Shown here in pieces: positions 7,223 to 17,747 of a stretch of 56,701 bases of DNA. Below the pieces are notes generated by a model. The model was not told where the DNA came from, ran no database searches, and saw nothing but the letters and a program-made list of their open reading frames with translations. The translations under genes were made by a program, and so were the position numbers. The stretch's first letter is position 1. Each line of letters starts with the position of its first letter. Source of the DNA: Chloroflexota bacterium (GTDB lineage: Bacteria; Chloroflexota; Dehalococcoidia; E44-bin15). The stretch spans positions 1-56,701 of the forward strand of contig JAUVVB010000001.1 in the NCBI GenBank assembly GCA_030604825.1, given 5' to 3'.

Positions 7223-10200
7223 TCAGGTCAGATATTCCCGCAGCGGCTGAATGGAGAAGGTCTGGTCACCATTCAACAGGGCTTCCACCACCGCCCTTGT
7301 GGTATCCAGGGAGGTAAAGCAGGGAATCCTCTTCTCAGCGGCAGCCCTTCGAATATCAAAGCCATCCCTTAGCGGGGCTCTCTCCCCGGTGAGGGTATTG
7401 ACCACGCCGCCAACGGTTCCGTCGCGAATGATGTCCACCACATTGGGGTGCCCCTCGCTCAGCTTCTTGCTGATCATGGTCACCGGAATCCCCATATCCT
7501 GGATCATCGCCGCTGTTCCCTCGGTGGCATAGAGCCTATAGCCCAGGGAGGAAAGCTTTCGGATGATGGAAACCGCCTCGGGCTTATCCCTATCGGCAAT
7601 GCTGAGCAGGACCGATCCCTTCCTGGGCAGCATCAGGTCGGCGGCAAGCAGCGCCTTGGCCAGGGCAGCGCCAAAGTTGTAGTCCACCCCCATAACCTCG
7701 CCGGTGGATTTCATCTCCGGACCAAGGTAGGTATCCACACCGCTCAGCTTGGACATGGAGAACACCGGTGCCTTGATGGCAATGAGATTTTGACTTTTCC
7801 ACAGCCCGGTCTCGTAGCCCTGCTCCTTCAGGCTGTTTCCCAGCATCACCTTGGTGGCAACCCGAACCATGGGCACGCCGGTAACCTTGGAGATGAAGGG
7901 GACCGTTCTGCTGGCGCGGGGATTCACCTCAAGGACATACACCGTGGAACCAGAATCATCATTGGGCATGATCACGTACTGGATATTCATCAGACCCCTC
8001 ACCCGAAGGGCGAGGCCAATCTGGATGGAATGCTCCACGAGGGTTTCCACTTCCTGGTCGGTCAGGTTTACCCCGGGGTAGACCGCCATGGAGTCGCCGC
8101 TATGAACCCCCGCCCTTTCGATATGCTCCATGATCCCGGGGATAAGCACCCGCTCCCCATCGCAGATGGCATCCACCTCCACCTCCTTCCCCTCCAGGTA
8201 CTTATCGATGAGCACCGGGTGCCTGGAGTCCAGCTCCAGGGCCAAGTTCATGTAGTGGCTGAGCTCGGTTGAGTTATGGACGATCTCCATGGCCCTGCCC
8301 CCCAGCACATAGCTGGGGCGAACCAGAACGGGATAGCCAATGAGCTGGGCCACGCTGAGTGCCCCCTCAATGGAGGTGGCAGCACCCCCTGGGGGCTGGG
8401 GGATGCCCAATCGGTTGACGAAATTCTCAAAGCGGTGGCGATCCTCTGCCTCATCGATGGCCTCGGCGCTGGAGCCTAGGATGGGCATGCCGCTGCGGGC
8501 CAGGGGCTCGGCAAGGTTGATGGCGGTTTGCCCGCCGAATTGCACGATGGAGGAGGGAATGAGAGCTTCGGGATTGGCCCCAACCCCCATCCCCTCGTTC
8601 TCCAGGATGTCGCGCACGCTCTCCTCGTCCAGGGCCTCAAAATAGAGGCGATCTGAGGTATCGAAATCGGTGGAAACCGTCTCCGGGTTGGAGTTGATGA
8701 TGATGCTCTTAAAGCCGGCCTCCTGAAGCGCCCAGGCGGAGTGAACGCTGCAGTAGTCAAACTCGATGCCCTGCCCGATGCGAATGGGGCCGCTGCCAAT
8801 GACCGCCGCCTTATTCCCCTCCAGGGGCTCGGCCTCGTTCTCCTGCTCATAGGTGCTGTAGAAGTAAGGTGTCTCAGCGGCAAACTCGGCGGCACAGGTA
8901 TCCACCAGTTTATAGACGGGCAGGATTTGCCAACTACGGCGCAGCTCCCTGACCTGCTCCGGCAACCTGTCGGCCAGCGTTCCTATCTGCTCATCGGAAA
9001 AGCCCAGGCGTTTTGCCTCCCTGAGGAGCTGGGGGGTGAGCGGCTCAGCGAGGAGGCGCTTCTCCATGTCAACGATGTTCTGGAACTTATACATGAACCA
9101 GGGGTCGATTCCCGTCTGGCAGGCCAGTTCCTCAGGGCTTGCCCCCCTTCTGAGGGAGGCCATGATCCCCCAGATGCGGAGGTCATTGGGCTCCAGGGGG
9201 AAGCGCTCCTTCCAGCCTGGGTCCTCCCAGAGGAGAGACTTGGCCCCCACCTCCAGGGAGCGCACCGCCTTCTGGACCGCCGCCTCAAAAGAGCGGTCAA
9301 TGGCCATCACCTCGCCGGTGGCCTTCATCTGGGTGCCGAGGGTGCGTTCCCCCAGGGCGAACTTGTCGAAGGGCCAGCGAGGAATCTTGACCACGCAGTA
9401 ATCCAGGGCAGGCTCAAAGGCGGCCATGGTCTTGCCCGTCACCCGATTGACGATCTCATCCAGCCGCCGGCCCACCGCTATCTGGGCGGCGACGCGGGCA
9501 ATGGGATAGCCCGTTGCCTTTGAAGCCAAAGCGGAGCTGCGGCTCACCCTGGGGTTGACCTCGATGACGTAGTAGGGGGGAAGGCCGTTTTCCAGGTGCT
9601 CATAGACCTCCTTGCTTCCTCCCGGCGGCCATCGCTCTGCCACCATGGGATGCGGGGCCAGGGCGAACTGGATATTGCATCCCCCCTCAACCCCCAGGGC
9701 CTTGATGATCCTGATGCTCGCCGAACGGAGCATCTGGTGCTCTTTATCGGAGAGGGTCTGGGATGGGGCGATCACGATGCTATCGCCGGTATGAACCCCC
9801 ATGGGGTCGATGTTCTCCATATTGCAGACGGTGATGCAGTTGTCCTCGGCGTCGCGCATCACCTCGTACTCGATCTCCTTCCAGCCGACAACGCTTTTCT
9901 CCACCAGAATCTGGTGAACAGGGCTAACCGCCAGCCCGATGGAGGCGATGTATTCGAACTCCTCCATGGTGGTGGCATGGCCGCCACCGGTCCCACCCAG
10001 GGTATATGCCGGGCGAATCACCACCGGCAGGCCAATTTCCTTTACCGCCTGGCGCGCCTCCTGCATATTCCTGGCGATGGCGCTTTCGGGAAATGGCTCG
10101 CCGATCTCAACCAGCATCTTCTTGAAAAGCTCCCTGTCCTCCGCCTTTCGGATGGTGTCTATGGGGGTGCCCAGGGAGCGCACGCTGTATTTATCGAGGA

Positions 10201-10513
10201 CGCCGGCATTCGCCAGGTCAACGGCGAGGTTGAGACCGGTCTGGCCTCCCAGGGTGGGCAGCAGCCCATCGGGGCGCTCACGCTCAATGATGCGAGCGAT
10301 GACCTCCACGGTGAGGGGCTCGATATAGACGATGTCGGCGATGCCGGCATCGGTCATGATGGTGGCCGGGTTGGAGTTCACCAGAACGGAGGTAACGCCC
10401 TCCTCCCTTAGCGCCTTGCACGCCTGAGTGCCGGCGTAGTCAAACTCCGCCGCCTGCCCGATGACGATGGGCCCCGACCCAATCACGATGACTTTAGAGA
10501 TTTTGTTGCTCAT
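7223..10513 (-). CDS. carB: carbamoyl-phosphate synthase large subunit
   Basis: CarB makes carbamoyl phosphate from bicarbonate, ATP and ammonia supplied by CarA. The 1096-residue protein has both ATP-grasp halves: [20 protein letters not shown] near the N-terminus and [20 protein letters not shown] near residue 565. A C-terminal allosteric MGS-like domain ([20 protein letters not shown]) completes it. The start is set at ATG 10513 (MSNKISK), preceded by AAGGCGG, and not at the longer frame from 10564. Normally carA lies directly upstream; here an AT-rich HEPN gene intervenes (10530-11423), and its stop is only 16 bases before carB. Confidence 0.95.
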   Translation of the reverse strand: MSNKISKVIVIGSGPIVIGQAAEFDYAGTQACKALREEGVTSVLVNSNPATIMTDAGIADIVYIEPLTVEVIARIIERERPDGLLPTLGGQTGLNLAVDLANAGVLDKYSVRSLGTPIDTIRKAEDRELFKKMLVEIGEPFPESAIARNMQEARQAVKEIGLPVVIRPAYTLGGTGGGHATTMEEFEYIASIGLAVSPVHQILVEKSVVGWKEIEYEVMRDAEDNCITVCNMENIDPMGVHTGDSIVIAPSQTLSDKEHQMLRSASIRIIKALGVEGGCNIQFALAPHPMVAERWPPGGSKEVYEHLENGLPPYYVIEVNPRVSRSSALASKATGYPIARVAAQIAVGRRLDEIVNRVTGKTMAAFEPALDYCVVKIPRWPFDKFALGERTLGTQMKATGEVMAIDRSFEAAVQKAVRSLEVGAKSLLWEDPGWKERFPLEPNDLRIWGIMASLRRGASPEELACQTGIDPWFMYKFQNIVDMEKRLLAEPLTPQLLREAKRLGFSDEQIGTLADRLPEQVRELRRSWQILPVYKLVDTCAAEFAAETPYFYSTYEQENEAEPLEGNKAAVIGSGPIRIGQGIEFDYCSVHSAWALQEAGFKSIIINSNPETVSTDFDTSDRLYFEALDEESVRDILENEGMGVGANPEALIPSSIVQFGGQTAINLAEPLARSGMPILGSSAEAIDEAEDRHRFENFVNRLGIPQPPGGAATSIEGALSVAQLIGYPVLVRPSYVLGGRAMEIVHNSTELSHYMNLALELDSRHPVLIDKYLEGKEVEVDAICDGERVLIPGIMEHIERAGVHSGDSMAVYPGVNLTDQEVETLVEHSIQIGLALRVRGLMNIQYVIMPNDDSGSTVYVLEVNPRASRTVPFISKVTGVPMVRVATKVMLGNSLKEQGYETGLWKSQNLIAIKAPVFSMSKLSGVDTYLGPEMKSTGEVMGVDYNFGAALAKALLAADLMLPRKGSVLLSIADRDKPEAVSIIRKLSSLGYRLYATEGTAAMIQDMGIPVTMISKKLSEGHPNVVDIIRDGTVGGVVNTLTGERAPLRDGFDIRRAAAEKRIPCFTSLDTTRAVVEALLNGDQTFSIQPLREYLT

Positions 10514-10529
10514 TCTGGTTTTGCCGCCT

Positions 10530-11423
10530 TTATAAGCTAACTTCAGCGAATTGGCTACAACCAAGCAAGTCTATTAACATCAGTTGCACTGTGCCTGCTA
10601 GCTGTGAATACAATTGGCCGACATGCTGTCGCTCAAACCCTTTATAAGTGCCTGAATGCAAAATACCATTACGAATATTAATCAAATTGCCTACCCATTC
10701 ATCTGTTACAGAGTCCCATCCGCGTGCCTCTGATAAAGACATCACTGAGTCCCGAGTGGAAAAACGGTTTAGCTCAGGCACTTTCTGCAAAATGAGGTCT
10801 TTCTGTTTATCGGATAGAATTCCCTTCTTCGCTTCGTCATCCAAGGCATCATGAACAAGCCGTCTAACTGTCTTAAATTTACTACTGGCCAAAATTTTTG
10901 ATTTCGCAACATGGCAATTAGCTAAGATTTCCAAGGCTATCCAAGCCGAGATAAAGTTAAAGTCTAAAACTTGAGCATTCATACTTTCCAGTAAGAAATA
11001 TACTGAAGGAATGAATCCAACCTTCTTTGCCCATCCTTGTTTCCGAAGATTTGTAGCAGCAGTGGACAGGTAGACCTCTATATTATTTTCAGGTATTACA
11101 GGTATTGGACTCCAACCAAAAGACATGCCGGGGGTAACATGTCTTGAGGTGCTTGTTCCCTCAATTTCGTATAGAGAGCAGTATATCCGTTTTGATTGGG
11201 CTAGCGAAAGTAGCATACATATGTCGTTGATCACGCCTAAAAGACCATTAGACTGAACGATTGGTTTAATTGCTAAGTCGTCGTCTGCAATTGCCTTGAA
11301 ACTAATATTGTACTCGGGTGCCCAACTTCTCTTGATAAAATCCTCATTGCTCAATCTTTCAAATCTGACATCCTCAAAGACGAAATTGCTCGCTTCCAGA
11401 TTACAGATCCAAAACACCGCCAT
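10530..11423 (-). CDS. HEPN-domain protein (Apea-like) inserted between carA and carB
   Basis: The 297-residue protein is AT-rich and unlike its neighbours in codon use. The C-terminal 130 residues are helical and end in [15 protein letters not shown]. The RNGILH core (R-N-x3-H) matches the HEPN active-site motif of many RNases and is in the place expected for Apea-like HEPN domains. The N-terminal 150 residues are mixed alpha/beta and not recognised. Its ATG shares the A of the carA stop codon (TAATG), and it ends just before carB, so it would be co-transcribed with the pyrimidine genes. Many HEPN proteins act in phage defence or stress. No MNT-type antitoxin is adjacent. Function is not known. 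Confidence 0.75.
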   Translation of the reverse strand: MAVFWICNLEASNFVFEDVRFERLSNEDFIKRSWAPEYNISFKAIADDDLAIKPIVQSNGLLGVINDICMLLSLAQSKRIYCSLYEIEGTSTSRHVTPGMSFGWSPIPVIPENNIEVYLSTAATNLRKQGWAKKVGFIPSVYFLLESMNAQVLDFNFISAWIALEILANCHVAKSKILASSKFKTVRRLVHDALDDEAKKGILSDKQKDLILQKVPELNRFSTRDSVMSLSEARGWDSVTDEWVGNLINIRNGILHSGTYKGFERQHVGQLYSQLAGTVQLMLIDLLGCSQFAEVSL

Positions 11424-12508
11424 TAGTATCCTCCCCTCACCATCTCTATGAAGCGCTCGAAGGAGTTGACCGTGTCCTGGGGGCCGGGCGAGGCCTCAGA
11501 GTGATATTGAATGTAAAATATGTGAAGCTCCCGGTTCCTCAGCCCCTCCACCGTGCCATCGTTGAGGCTGACGTGGCTCACCTCAAGCCCCCCCTTCACG
11601 CTGTCCGCATCCACGGCAAATCCGTGATTCTGGGCAGTGATGTGCACCCGACCAGTGGCTAGCTCACGGACGGGATGATTTGCCCCGCGGTGCCCGAATT
11701 TGAGTTTGAAGGTCTTGCCGCCAAAGACCCGCCCCAGAAGTTGATGCCCCAGGCAAATCCCCATGATGGGCTTTCGCCCTATAAGATTTCTTACCGTCTC
11801 CTCCAGATAAGGAAGGGCGGGGTCGCCGGGGCCGGGGGAGAGCAGGATGCCATCGGGCTTCAGGGCGAGAATGTCCTCGGCAGAGGTGGTTGACGGCACC
11901 ACCGTCGAGGCGCAGCCCAGTTTGCTCAGATTCCGCAATATGCTGAACTTCAACCCGCAATCGATGACCACTATGTGAAAGAGGGGGTTTTCCCCCGGCA
12001 GGGCGTCCCAGCGGTAAACGGTATCGGTGGTAACCTGCTTCACGAAATCGATATCATCATAGCGGGGCAGCCTCTTCAGCTGCTCCAGCGCTTCCTCCGT
12101 GGAGTCAAGGGTGAGCATCCCCATCATTACCCCCAAAGAGCGCAGGCGACGGGTGATGGCGCGGGTATCAACGCCGGCGACTCCGGAAATGCCACTTGAC
12201 AGCAGATAATCGTGCAGGGTGGAAATGCTCTGCCAGTGGCTGGGGAGGTGGCATTCCTCCCTGACCACAAACCCCGCCACCTGAATCCGATTGGACTCGA
12301 AGTCCTGGCTGTTGATGCCGTAGTTCCCGATGATGGGATAGGTGGGAACCACGATCTGGCCGGCGTAGGAGGGGTCGGTGAGCATCTCCTGATAGCCGGT
12401 CATACTGGTATTAAATACCACCTCACCATAGGCGGAAACTTCAGCGCCAAAGGAATAGCCCTCGTATACCGAGCCATCCTCCAGCACCAGAAACGCTTTT
12501 TCGCTCAA
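11423..12508 (-). CDS. carA: carbamoyl-phosphate synthase small subunit
   Basis: CarA is the glutamine amidotransferase that feeds ammonia to CarB. The N-terminal domain (FLVLEDGSVYEGYSFG, FNTSMTGYQEMLTDPSY) is complete. The class I GATase domain has GICLGHQLLG with the catalytic Cys, and QYHSEASPGP with the His-Glu pair. The length of 361 residues is normal. The start appears to be TTG at 12508, giving MSEKAFLVLE. The stop overlaps the start of the HEPN gene. Confidence 0.95.
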   Translation of the reverse strand: MSEKAFLVLEDGSVYEGYSFGAEVSAYGEVVFNTSMTGYQEMLTDPSYAGQIVVPTYPIIGNYGINSQDFESNRIQVAGFVVREECHLPSHWQSISTLHDYLLSSGISGVAGVDTRAITRRLRSLGVMMGMLTLDSTEEALEQLKRLPRYDDIDFVKQVTTDTVYRWDALPGENPLFHIVVIDCGLKFSILRNLSKLGCASTVVPSTTSAEDILALKPDGILLSPGPGDPALPYLEETVRNLIGRKPIMGICLGHQLLGRVFGGKTFKLKFGHRGANHPVRELATGRVHITAQNHGFAVDADSVKGGLEVSHVSLNDGTVEGLRNRELHIFYIQYHSEASPGPQDTVNSFERFIEMVRGGY

Positions 12509-12590
12509 CTCAGGCCCCTTATCACCACGATCCCCCGTTTACTAAGGCCACCCTCAAGCACAAAATTCGCTTTTTATTCAAATCTCACCC

Positions 12591-13967
12591 CTAAATCCTT
12601 GCCTCACGGCGAATGGTCTCAAGTTTCAAGGCGTCGTCCTTATAGGCAACCTCCCCGCGGCATATGGTGGCCATCACCTTCCCCTTGAGCAGACAGCCAC
12701 CGAGGGGGGTGTTTCTGCCCTTGGAGGCAAAGGCTGAAGGGTCAACCACCCATTCCGCCTCGGGATCGAAGATGGTCACATCCCCCGAAGAGCCTAGCTT
12801 AAGCGTGCCCAGTTCGTTTTTGTGAAGGATTTTTGCCGGCTCAACGGTGAGCTTCGATATTAGCGCCATCAAATCTATCTTGCCCTCATGAACCAGGGTC
12901 ATCAGGCTTCCCAGCGCCGTCTCCAGGCCGCTAATGCCAAAGGCGGCGAGGTCGTATTCGCACATCTTGGCCACATCTTCATGGGGGGCATGGTCGGTGG
13001 CAATGACATCGATAACGCCCTCGCTCAGGGCATCGATGAGAGCCTGGACATCCTGCTCGCTTCTCAACGGCGGGTTCACCTTGGCATTGGTGTCATAGCA
13101 GGAGAGAGCCAGGGAGGAGGGCTTGACGGCCTTTTTGTCTTCCCCGCCATATCCCATAACCCTTTCCTCGGTCATGGTCAGGTGATGGGGGGTGACCTCG
13201 GCGGTAACCGGGATGCCCTTATCCTTGGCGCGGCGGATGAGGTCTGCGGAGCCGGCAGTGCTGACATGGGCGATATGAAGCCTTGCCCCGGTCATCTCGG
13301 CGAGGGCGATGTCCCGGGCAACCATGATCTCCTCAGCGGCGGGGGGAATCCCCTTAAGCCCCAGCCTGGTGGAAACCCAGCCCTCATTCATCACCCCTCC
13401 CTGGGAAAGGGAGAGGTCCTCACAATGTTCGATGAGGAACAGGTCGAAAAGACGGCTATACTCCAGGGCGTAGCGCATCAGGCGAGAGTCCATAACCGGG
13501 CTGCCGTCATCGCTCAGGGCGACCACCCCCGCCTGGGCCAGCTCCCCCATCTCCACCATCTCCTCGCCTTCCCGCCCCTTGGTGATACAGCCTATGGGCA
13601 ATACCCGAACCACCCCCTCAGCAGCAGCCTTCTGCTGAACGAATTCCACTGCTGCCCGATGGTCAATGGGGGGGTTGGTGTTGGCCATGCAGCAGAGGGT
13701 GGTGAAGCCTCCCCTGGCTGCGGCGCGAGTCCCGGTGGCGATGGTCTCCTTCTCCTCAAATCCGGGCTCCCGCAGATGACAGTGGAGGTCAATGAAGCCC
13801 GGGGTGACCATCATCCCCCCCGCTCGCAGCACCAGGTGTCGCTCATGAGGTATTGCCACCTTTTCGCCGAGCTGGGAAATTATCCCGTCGGCGATGAGGA
13901 GGTCGCCCATCATATCGATTCCCTGGCTGGGGTCGAGGATGCGACCACCGACAACTAGAAGCGGCAT
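12591..13967 (-). CDS. pyrC: dihydroorotase
   Basis: This cyclic amidohydrolase closes carbamoyl aspartate to dihydroorotate. Metal-site motifs are visible: PGFIDLHCHLREPG (HxH) near residue 60, the EVTPHHLTMTEE segment around residue 235 and VIATDHAPH with the catalytic Asp. The length of about 458 residues fits the class I bacterial type. The start is ATG 13967, which overlaps the pyrB stop; a GTG three bases earlier is also possible. GGGAGGTG lies just upstream inside pyrB. Confidence 0.95.
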   Translation of the reverse strand: MPLLVVGGRILDPSQGIDMMGDLLIADGIISQLGEKVAIPHERHLVLRAGGMMVTPGFIDLHCHLREPGFEEKETIATGTRAAARGGFTTLCCMANTNPPIDHRAAVEFVQQKAAAEGVVRVLPIGCITKGREGEEMVEMGELAQAGVVALSDDGSPVMDSRLMRYALEYSRLFDLFLIEHCEDLSLSQGGVMNEGWVSTRLGLKGIPPAAEEIMVARDIALAEMTGARLHIAHVSTAGSADLIRRAKDKGIPVTAEVTPHHLTMTEERVMGYGGEDKKAVKPSSLALSCYDTNAKVNPPLRSEQDVQALIDALSEGVIDVIATDHAPHEDVAKMCEYDLAAFGISGLETALGSLMTLVHEGKIDLMALISKLTVEPAKILHKNELGTLKLGSSGDVTIFDPEAEWVVDPSAFASKGRNTPLGGCLLKGKVMATICRGEVAYKDDALKLETIRREARI

Positions 13968-14953
13968 CACTCGGCACCTCCCACCAGCAGGTAGAGGAGT
14001 GCCATCCGCACCGCCACCCCCTTGGTCACCTGCTCCTCGATGACCGACTGGGCACCATGGGCCACCTCGGGGGTTATCTCAATTCCCTCGTTCATGGGGC
14101 CGGGGTGGAGCACCAGGGCATCGGGTTTCGCCAGGGATAGGCGTCTTGAGTCCAGCTGATAGAACTGGATATATTCGCGAAGGGTGGGAAGAAGCCCTCC
14201 CTTTTGCCTTTCCTTCTGCAGGCGAAGGGGCATGATCACATCAGCCCCTTTAAGGGCACGATCCAGGCTTGGTTCCACGGTAACAACGGGGAAAGCGGGA
14301 GCGCCCAAGCCCACAGGAACGAGGGTGGGTGGAGCGCACAGGATCACCTCCGCCCCCATCCTGGTGAGCCCCCATATGTTGGAGCGGGCCACCCGGCTAT
14401 GCAGGATGTCGCCGATGATCACCACCTTGGCCCCATCAATGGTTCCCAGATGCTCCCTGATGGTGTAGAGGTCGAGCAGGCCCTGGGTGGGGTGGGCATG
14501 GCAACCATCGCCGCCGTTTATCACGCTCACCGCGACGTGCTGGGCAATGAGGTAGGGGGCCCCGGCGTGGTAGTGGCGCATCACGATGATATCGGCGCCC
14601 AGGGCCTGTAGGGTGCGGGCGGTATCGATGAGGGATTCCCCTTTCTCCACGCTGCTTCCTGAGGCGCTGAGGTTGATCACGTCAGCGCTGAGGTTCTTGG
14701 CCGCCTGCTCGAAGGAGACCCGGGTGCGGGTGCTGGGCTCGTAGAACAGGGTGACCAGGGTCTTGCCCCTGAGCGTGGGCACCTTCTTGATCTCCCGCTC
14801 CAGAACCTCCTTCATGGCATCGGCGGTCTCAAATACAAACTCGATCTCATCCCTGGTGAAATCATCGAGGTCCAGGATGTGGCGTCGCCGCGAAGGCTTT
14901 GCCTCCAGGGAGGGTACCGCCTCGGGTAATTCTTGCTGTTTCGTTGTTCTCAT
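13967..14953 (-). CDS. pyrB: aspartate carbamoyltransferase catalytic subunit
   Basis: PyrB joins carbamoyl phosphate and aspartate, the committed pyrimidine step. The carbamoyl-phosphate loop [13 protein letters not shown] is near residue 70 and the [12 protein letters not shown] motif near 154. The [12 protein letters not shown] aspartate-domain motif and [11 protein letters not shown] complete it. The first 22 residues are a variable tail. No pyrI regulatory subunit is seen. It starts 8 bases after pyrR and overlaps pyrC. Confidence 0.95.
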   Translation of the reverse strand: MRTTKQQELPEAVPSLEAKPSRRRHILDLDDFTRDEIEFVFETADAMKEVLEREIKKVPTLRGKTLVTLFYEPSTRTRVSFEQAAKNLSADVINLSASGSSVEKGESLIDTARTLQALGADIIVMRHYHAGAPYLIAQHVAVSVINGGDGCHAHPTQGLLDLYTIREHLGTIDGAKVVIIGDILHSRVARSNIWGLTRMGAEVILCAPPTLVPVGLGAPAFPVVTVEPSLDRALKGADVIMPLRLQKERQKGGLLPTLREYIQFYQLDSRRLSLAKPDALVLHPGPMNEGIEITPEVAHGAQSVIEEQVTKGVAVRMALLYLLVGGAE

Positions 14954-14961
14954 TGGACCCC

Positions 14962-15555
<594 letters not shown>

Positions 15556-15569
15556 CTATGCCTGCTTCC

Positions 15570-15600
15570 CCTTGCCAGCCTCGCGGGACTGAGTTAAAGG
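15570..15600 (-). promoter_or_regulatory. PyrR-binding RNA hairpin of the pyr leader
   Basis: On the minus strand the RNA carries AGTCCCGCGAGGCTGGCAAGG, which fits the known PyrR-binding loop core (AGUCC-N-G-N-GAGGCU, then AAGG). The outer stem pairs CCTT (15600-15597) with AAGG (15573-15570). It lies about 40 bases before the terminator. PyrR-UMP binding here should favour the terminator. Confidence 0.8.
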
Positions 15601-15632
15601 TTCAACCGCGTATAGGCATCTGCGTTTTAATT

Positions 15633-15661
15633 ATGATACCACACCCTCACCATCTTGGCAA
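15633..15661 (-). promoter_or_regulatory. promoter of the pyr operon
   Basis: Reading the minus strand, TTGCCA (15661-15656), a 17-nt spacer and TATCAT (15638-15633) form a good sigma70-type promoter. Transcription would start near 15626, giving a leader of about 128 bases that contains the PyrR hairpin and the terminator. Confidence 0.65.
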
Positions 15662-15696
15662 CCCCTTTTTCGGATTTTGGTATACGCAAAACCATT

Positions 15697-16008
15697 CTAA
15701 TATAGACGTGTTTTTAGCTTCAGAGTTGATAGGTCAAATTCCATTGGCCTTGTTTCCTCCGGTTCTTTCGCCTTCAGCTCAATGGATTTGATCTCTTTAT
15801 AGGGGAGGAACCGCATCGTAGTTTCCCCTTCTTCGCCGTATACCTCCAACATGATGAGGTGGCTGAGAGCCTTCAAGGTTTTGACATTGAACGAACTCCC
15901 ATCTACCAACGTGAAACTGATTACCGGTGCGGGGATTCTCTTGGTCATGACAAAGTTCACCAAAGACCTGCGCCAGACTTGGGAATCGAAGAACCGCTTA
16001 TTGAACAT
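15697..16008 (-). CDS. small hypothetical protein, beta-rich
   Basis: This 103-residue protein has no recognised family. It reads as alternating strands (PVISFTLVDGSSFNVKTL, HLIMLEVYGEEGETTMRFLPYKEIKSIEL), loosely like a small beta-barrel of Sm or similar type, with a charged tail. A strong AAAGGAGG precedes its ATG at 16008, which supports a real gene. Its DNA is more AT-rich than the neighbouring pyr genes. It lies downstream of the tmk remnant on the same strand and may belong to the foreign material in this region. Confidence 0.55.
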   Translation of the reverse strand: MFNKRFFDSQVWRRSLVNFVMTKRIPAPVISFTLVDGSSFNVKTLKALSHLIMLEVYGEEGETTMRFLPYKEIKSIELKAKEPEETRPMEFDLSTLKLKTRLY

Positions 16009-16079
16009 TGGCTAACCTCCTTTTTCGAATTTAGTGCTTTGGTTATTCGAGAGCACTTTCTGCCATCCAACAGAAAATT

Positions 16080-16500
16080 TTAGCGAAGGGTCTTAGGTAA
16101 AAGCTGCTGCACCCTTTGCCAGATAATACTCTCAATTTCCCTTTTAGGCAAAGAGCCATCGAGCACCAGCCAGCGCCCCGGCTCCTTTGCCGCCATCTCC
16201 AGATAGCCCTGCCTCACCCGCTGGTGAAAGGCGAGCTCCTCCCGCTCAAATCGGTCGCGCAAATTTTTTCGGGCCAGTCCCCGTTCCACCGAGATGTCCA
16301 GAAGAACGGTGAGGTCGGGGCGTAGCCCCTGGGTGGCGATGTTATTGGCGGCTTCGATGAGGGCGAAGTCCAGGCCCCGCCCATAGCCCTGATAGGCGGT
16401 GGTGGAGTCGGCAAAGCGGTCGCAGATAACTAGAGACCCCTTCTCCAGGGCGGGGCGAATCACCTGGGAGACCAGGTGGGCACGGGAGCACAGTGAAAAG
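16080..16500 (-). pseudogene. tmk: 5'-truncated native thymidylate kinase
   Basis: The GC-rich frame encodes about 140 C-terminal residues of a bacterial dTMP kinase: SRAHLVSQVIRPALEKG, the DRFADSTTAYQGYGRGLD motif, TVLLDISVERGLARK and the LID-like DRFEREELAFHQRV. The N-terminal third with the P-loop (expected G-x4-GKST) is missing. Homology begins at about 16500, right where the foreign gene at 16504 stops. Upstream in-frame codons to 16577 only reread the 3' end of that foreign gene. Without the P-loop it cannot be an active kinase. The native gene should have followed the R3H ATPase gene directly. Confidence 0.85.
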
Positions 16501-16503
16501 CTT

Positions 16504-16905
16504 TTAGGATATTCGGTCAAGATCTCCATCCAGAACTTTGAAATCGATAGCCTTAATCTCGTCAGCAAAATAATCAAAAGTAGGTGGGGGTTCCATTAAG
16601 AATATCTTTTTACCTAGCACGTGTGCGAACCCTATCTCCCAAAATGTATTTGCTCCAATCCAACCTTTGACACCATTCTTCTCGAAATTAACAACAAGTA
16701 TGGCGTCTCCCCGGGAGATCTTTTCGAAATGAGCCCGGATTAGGTCCATTCGCCTCTTCCGTTTTACATGTTCCTCTTTAGAACTTTTCCTTGCTGCTTG
16801 TGAGAGGTCAGGGTATTGAACTGTATGGCCCTTTTTATCTAAAAGCAAGCCGATAGAACGCATTTCATTCACAAAAGTAATGCTTCCGCAGATGGTAATT
16901 ATCAT
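16504..16905 (-). CDS. nucleoside 2-deoxyribosyltransferase-like protein
   Basis: The 133-residue protein has a Rossmann-like start (IITICGSITFVNEM) and the block GDAILVVNFEKNGVKGWIGANTFWEIGFAHVLGKKIFLM. Such GNTFxEIGFA blocks are typical of small nucleoside 2-deoxyribosyltransferase-like proteins related to the SLOG/TIR-like folds. The Glu in FWEIGFA occupies the position of the usual catalytic Glu. True members swap bases on deoxyribose; relatives act in nucleotide signalling or defence. It appears full length and stops exactly where the tmk remnant begins. It is divergent from the kinase gene, with about 130 bases between them. Confidence 0.7.
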   Translation of the reverse strand: MIITICGSITFVNEMRSIGLLLDKKGHTVQYPDLSQAARKSSKEEHVKRKRRMDLIRAHFEKISRGDAILVVNFEKNGVKGWIGANTFWEIGFAHVLGKKIFLMEPPPTFDYFADEIKAIDFKVLDGDLDRIS

Positions 16906-16966
16906 AGCAGCCCCTCACGCTAAACAAGGATTCCAATAGTCGTCACGAAAACTTCACCAAACAGGC

Positions 16967-17000
16967 TTGACTAACGCATGGGAATCAATGAAAATACTAT
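16967..17000 (+). promoter_or_regulatory. candidate promoter of the island kinase gene
   Basis: TTGACT (16967-16972) is followed by AT-rich GAAAAT at 17-nt spacing (16990-16995), with TACTAT slightly further on (16995-17000). It lies in the divergent intergenic region. The -35 is good but the -10 is ambiguous. Confidence 0.35.
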
Positions 17001-17034
17001 AGCACACCAGCAAAGAAGTTCAAGAGGGGAAAGT

Positions 17035-17724
17035 ATGCAGCGAAGAGCAAAATTTTTTGTCATTGAAGGTTTGGATGGGTCAGGTGTTACGACGCAAGCT
17101 GAGCGGCTTAAAAACTGGTTGGACAAGAGAGGGTACGAGGTGTCTCTTACAAAAGAACCGACCGATGGACCGGTAGGAGCGCTTATCCGTCTACATCTTG
17201 CCAGGAGATTATTCTTCGAAAAGGCCAAAGATAGCTTTGCTCCTTTGGATGATTATACCTTAGCTCTGCTCTTTGCTGCGGACAGAATGGATCACTTGAA
17301 TAATGTCATTTTGCCCAGACTGGATTCTGGTATTATCGTTATTTCTGATAGATATTATCTATCCTCCTTGGCGTATCAATCCCTGAAATTAGATTTGGGC
17401 TGGATAAAGCAGATGAATTCAAACTGTATGAGGCCCGACCTTACGCTATTTATAGACGTTCCAGCTCAAATTAGCAAAAAAAGAATAGAGAGGCAGCGAT
17501 GGCACGTCGAGCTATATGAGGATATTGAAATTCTCGAACGGGTCCAGCAGAGCTACTTGAAAATAATCCGAGAGCTCCTGCTTGAGGGGGAAAAAATTAA
17601 AATTATAAATGGAAACCAACCAGTACAAAAGGTACACTCGGAAGTAACAAATGCCATCAAGAAAGCTCTTTCCAAAACAGGTGTCCGATCACTTGAACAG
17701 TTAACCTACCTTCCGGATTCTTGA
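17035..17724 (+). CDS. divergent thymidylate kinase-like protein lacking the Walker A lysine
   Basis: The 229-residue protein is a P-loop nucleotide kinase of the dTMP kinase family: FFVIEGLDGSGVTTQAERL at the N-terminus, KEPTDGPVGALIR, the DRYYLSSLAYQSL motif near residue 104 and LTLFIDVPAQISKKRIE. The Walker A sequence is GLDGSGVTTQ, with GTT (Val) where the family has Lys; this differs from a Lys codon at two or more bases. The start is ATG 17035, after AAGAGGGGAAAGT. It may replace the broken native tmk, or the loss of Lys may mean a non-kinase role. The downstream dCTP-deaminase-like gene begins 23 bases later. Confidence 0.8.
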   Translation: MQRRAKFFVIEGLDGSGVTTQAERLKNWLDKRGYEVSLTKEPTDGPVGALIRLHLARRLFFEKAKDSFAPLDDYTLALLFAADRMDHLNNVILPRLDSGIIVISDRYYLSSLAYQSLKLDLGWIKQMNSNCMRPDLTLFIDVPAQISKKRIERQRWHVELYEDIEILERVQQSYLKIIRELLLEGEKIKIINGNQPVQKVHSEVTNAIKKALSKTGVRSLEQLTYLPDS

Positions 17725-17747
17725 AAGGTATGAAACGAGGTGAAACG

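Noticed and set aside
9596-10411. Plus-strand frame opposite carB
   Set aside because: Antisense shadow with no ribosome binding site and no motif.
10530-11423. HEPN-MNT toxin-antitoxin pair
   Set aside because: No nucleotidyltransferase gene lies beside the HEPN gene; the neighbours are carA and carB.
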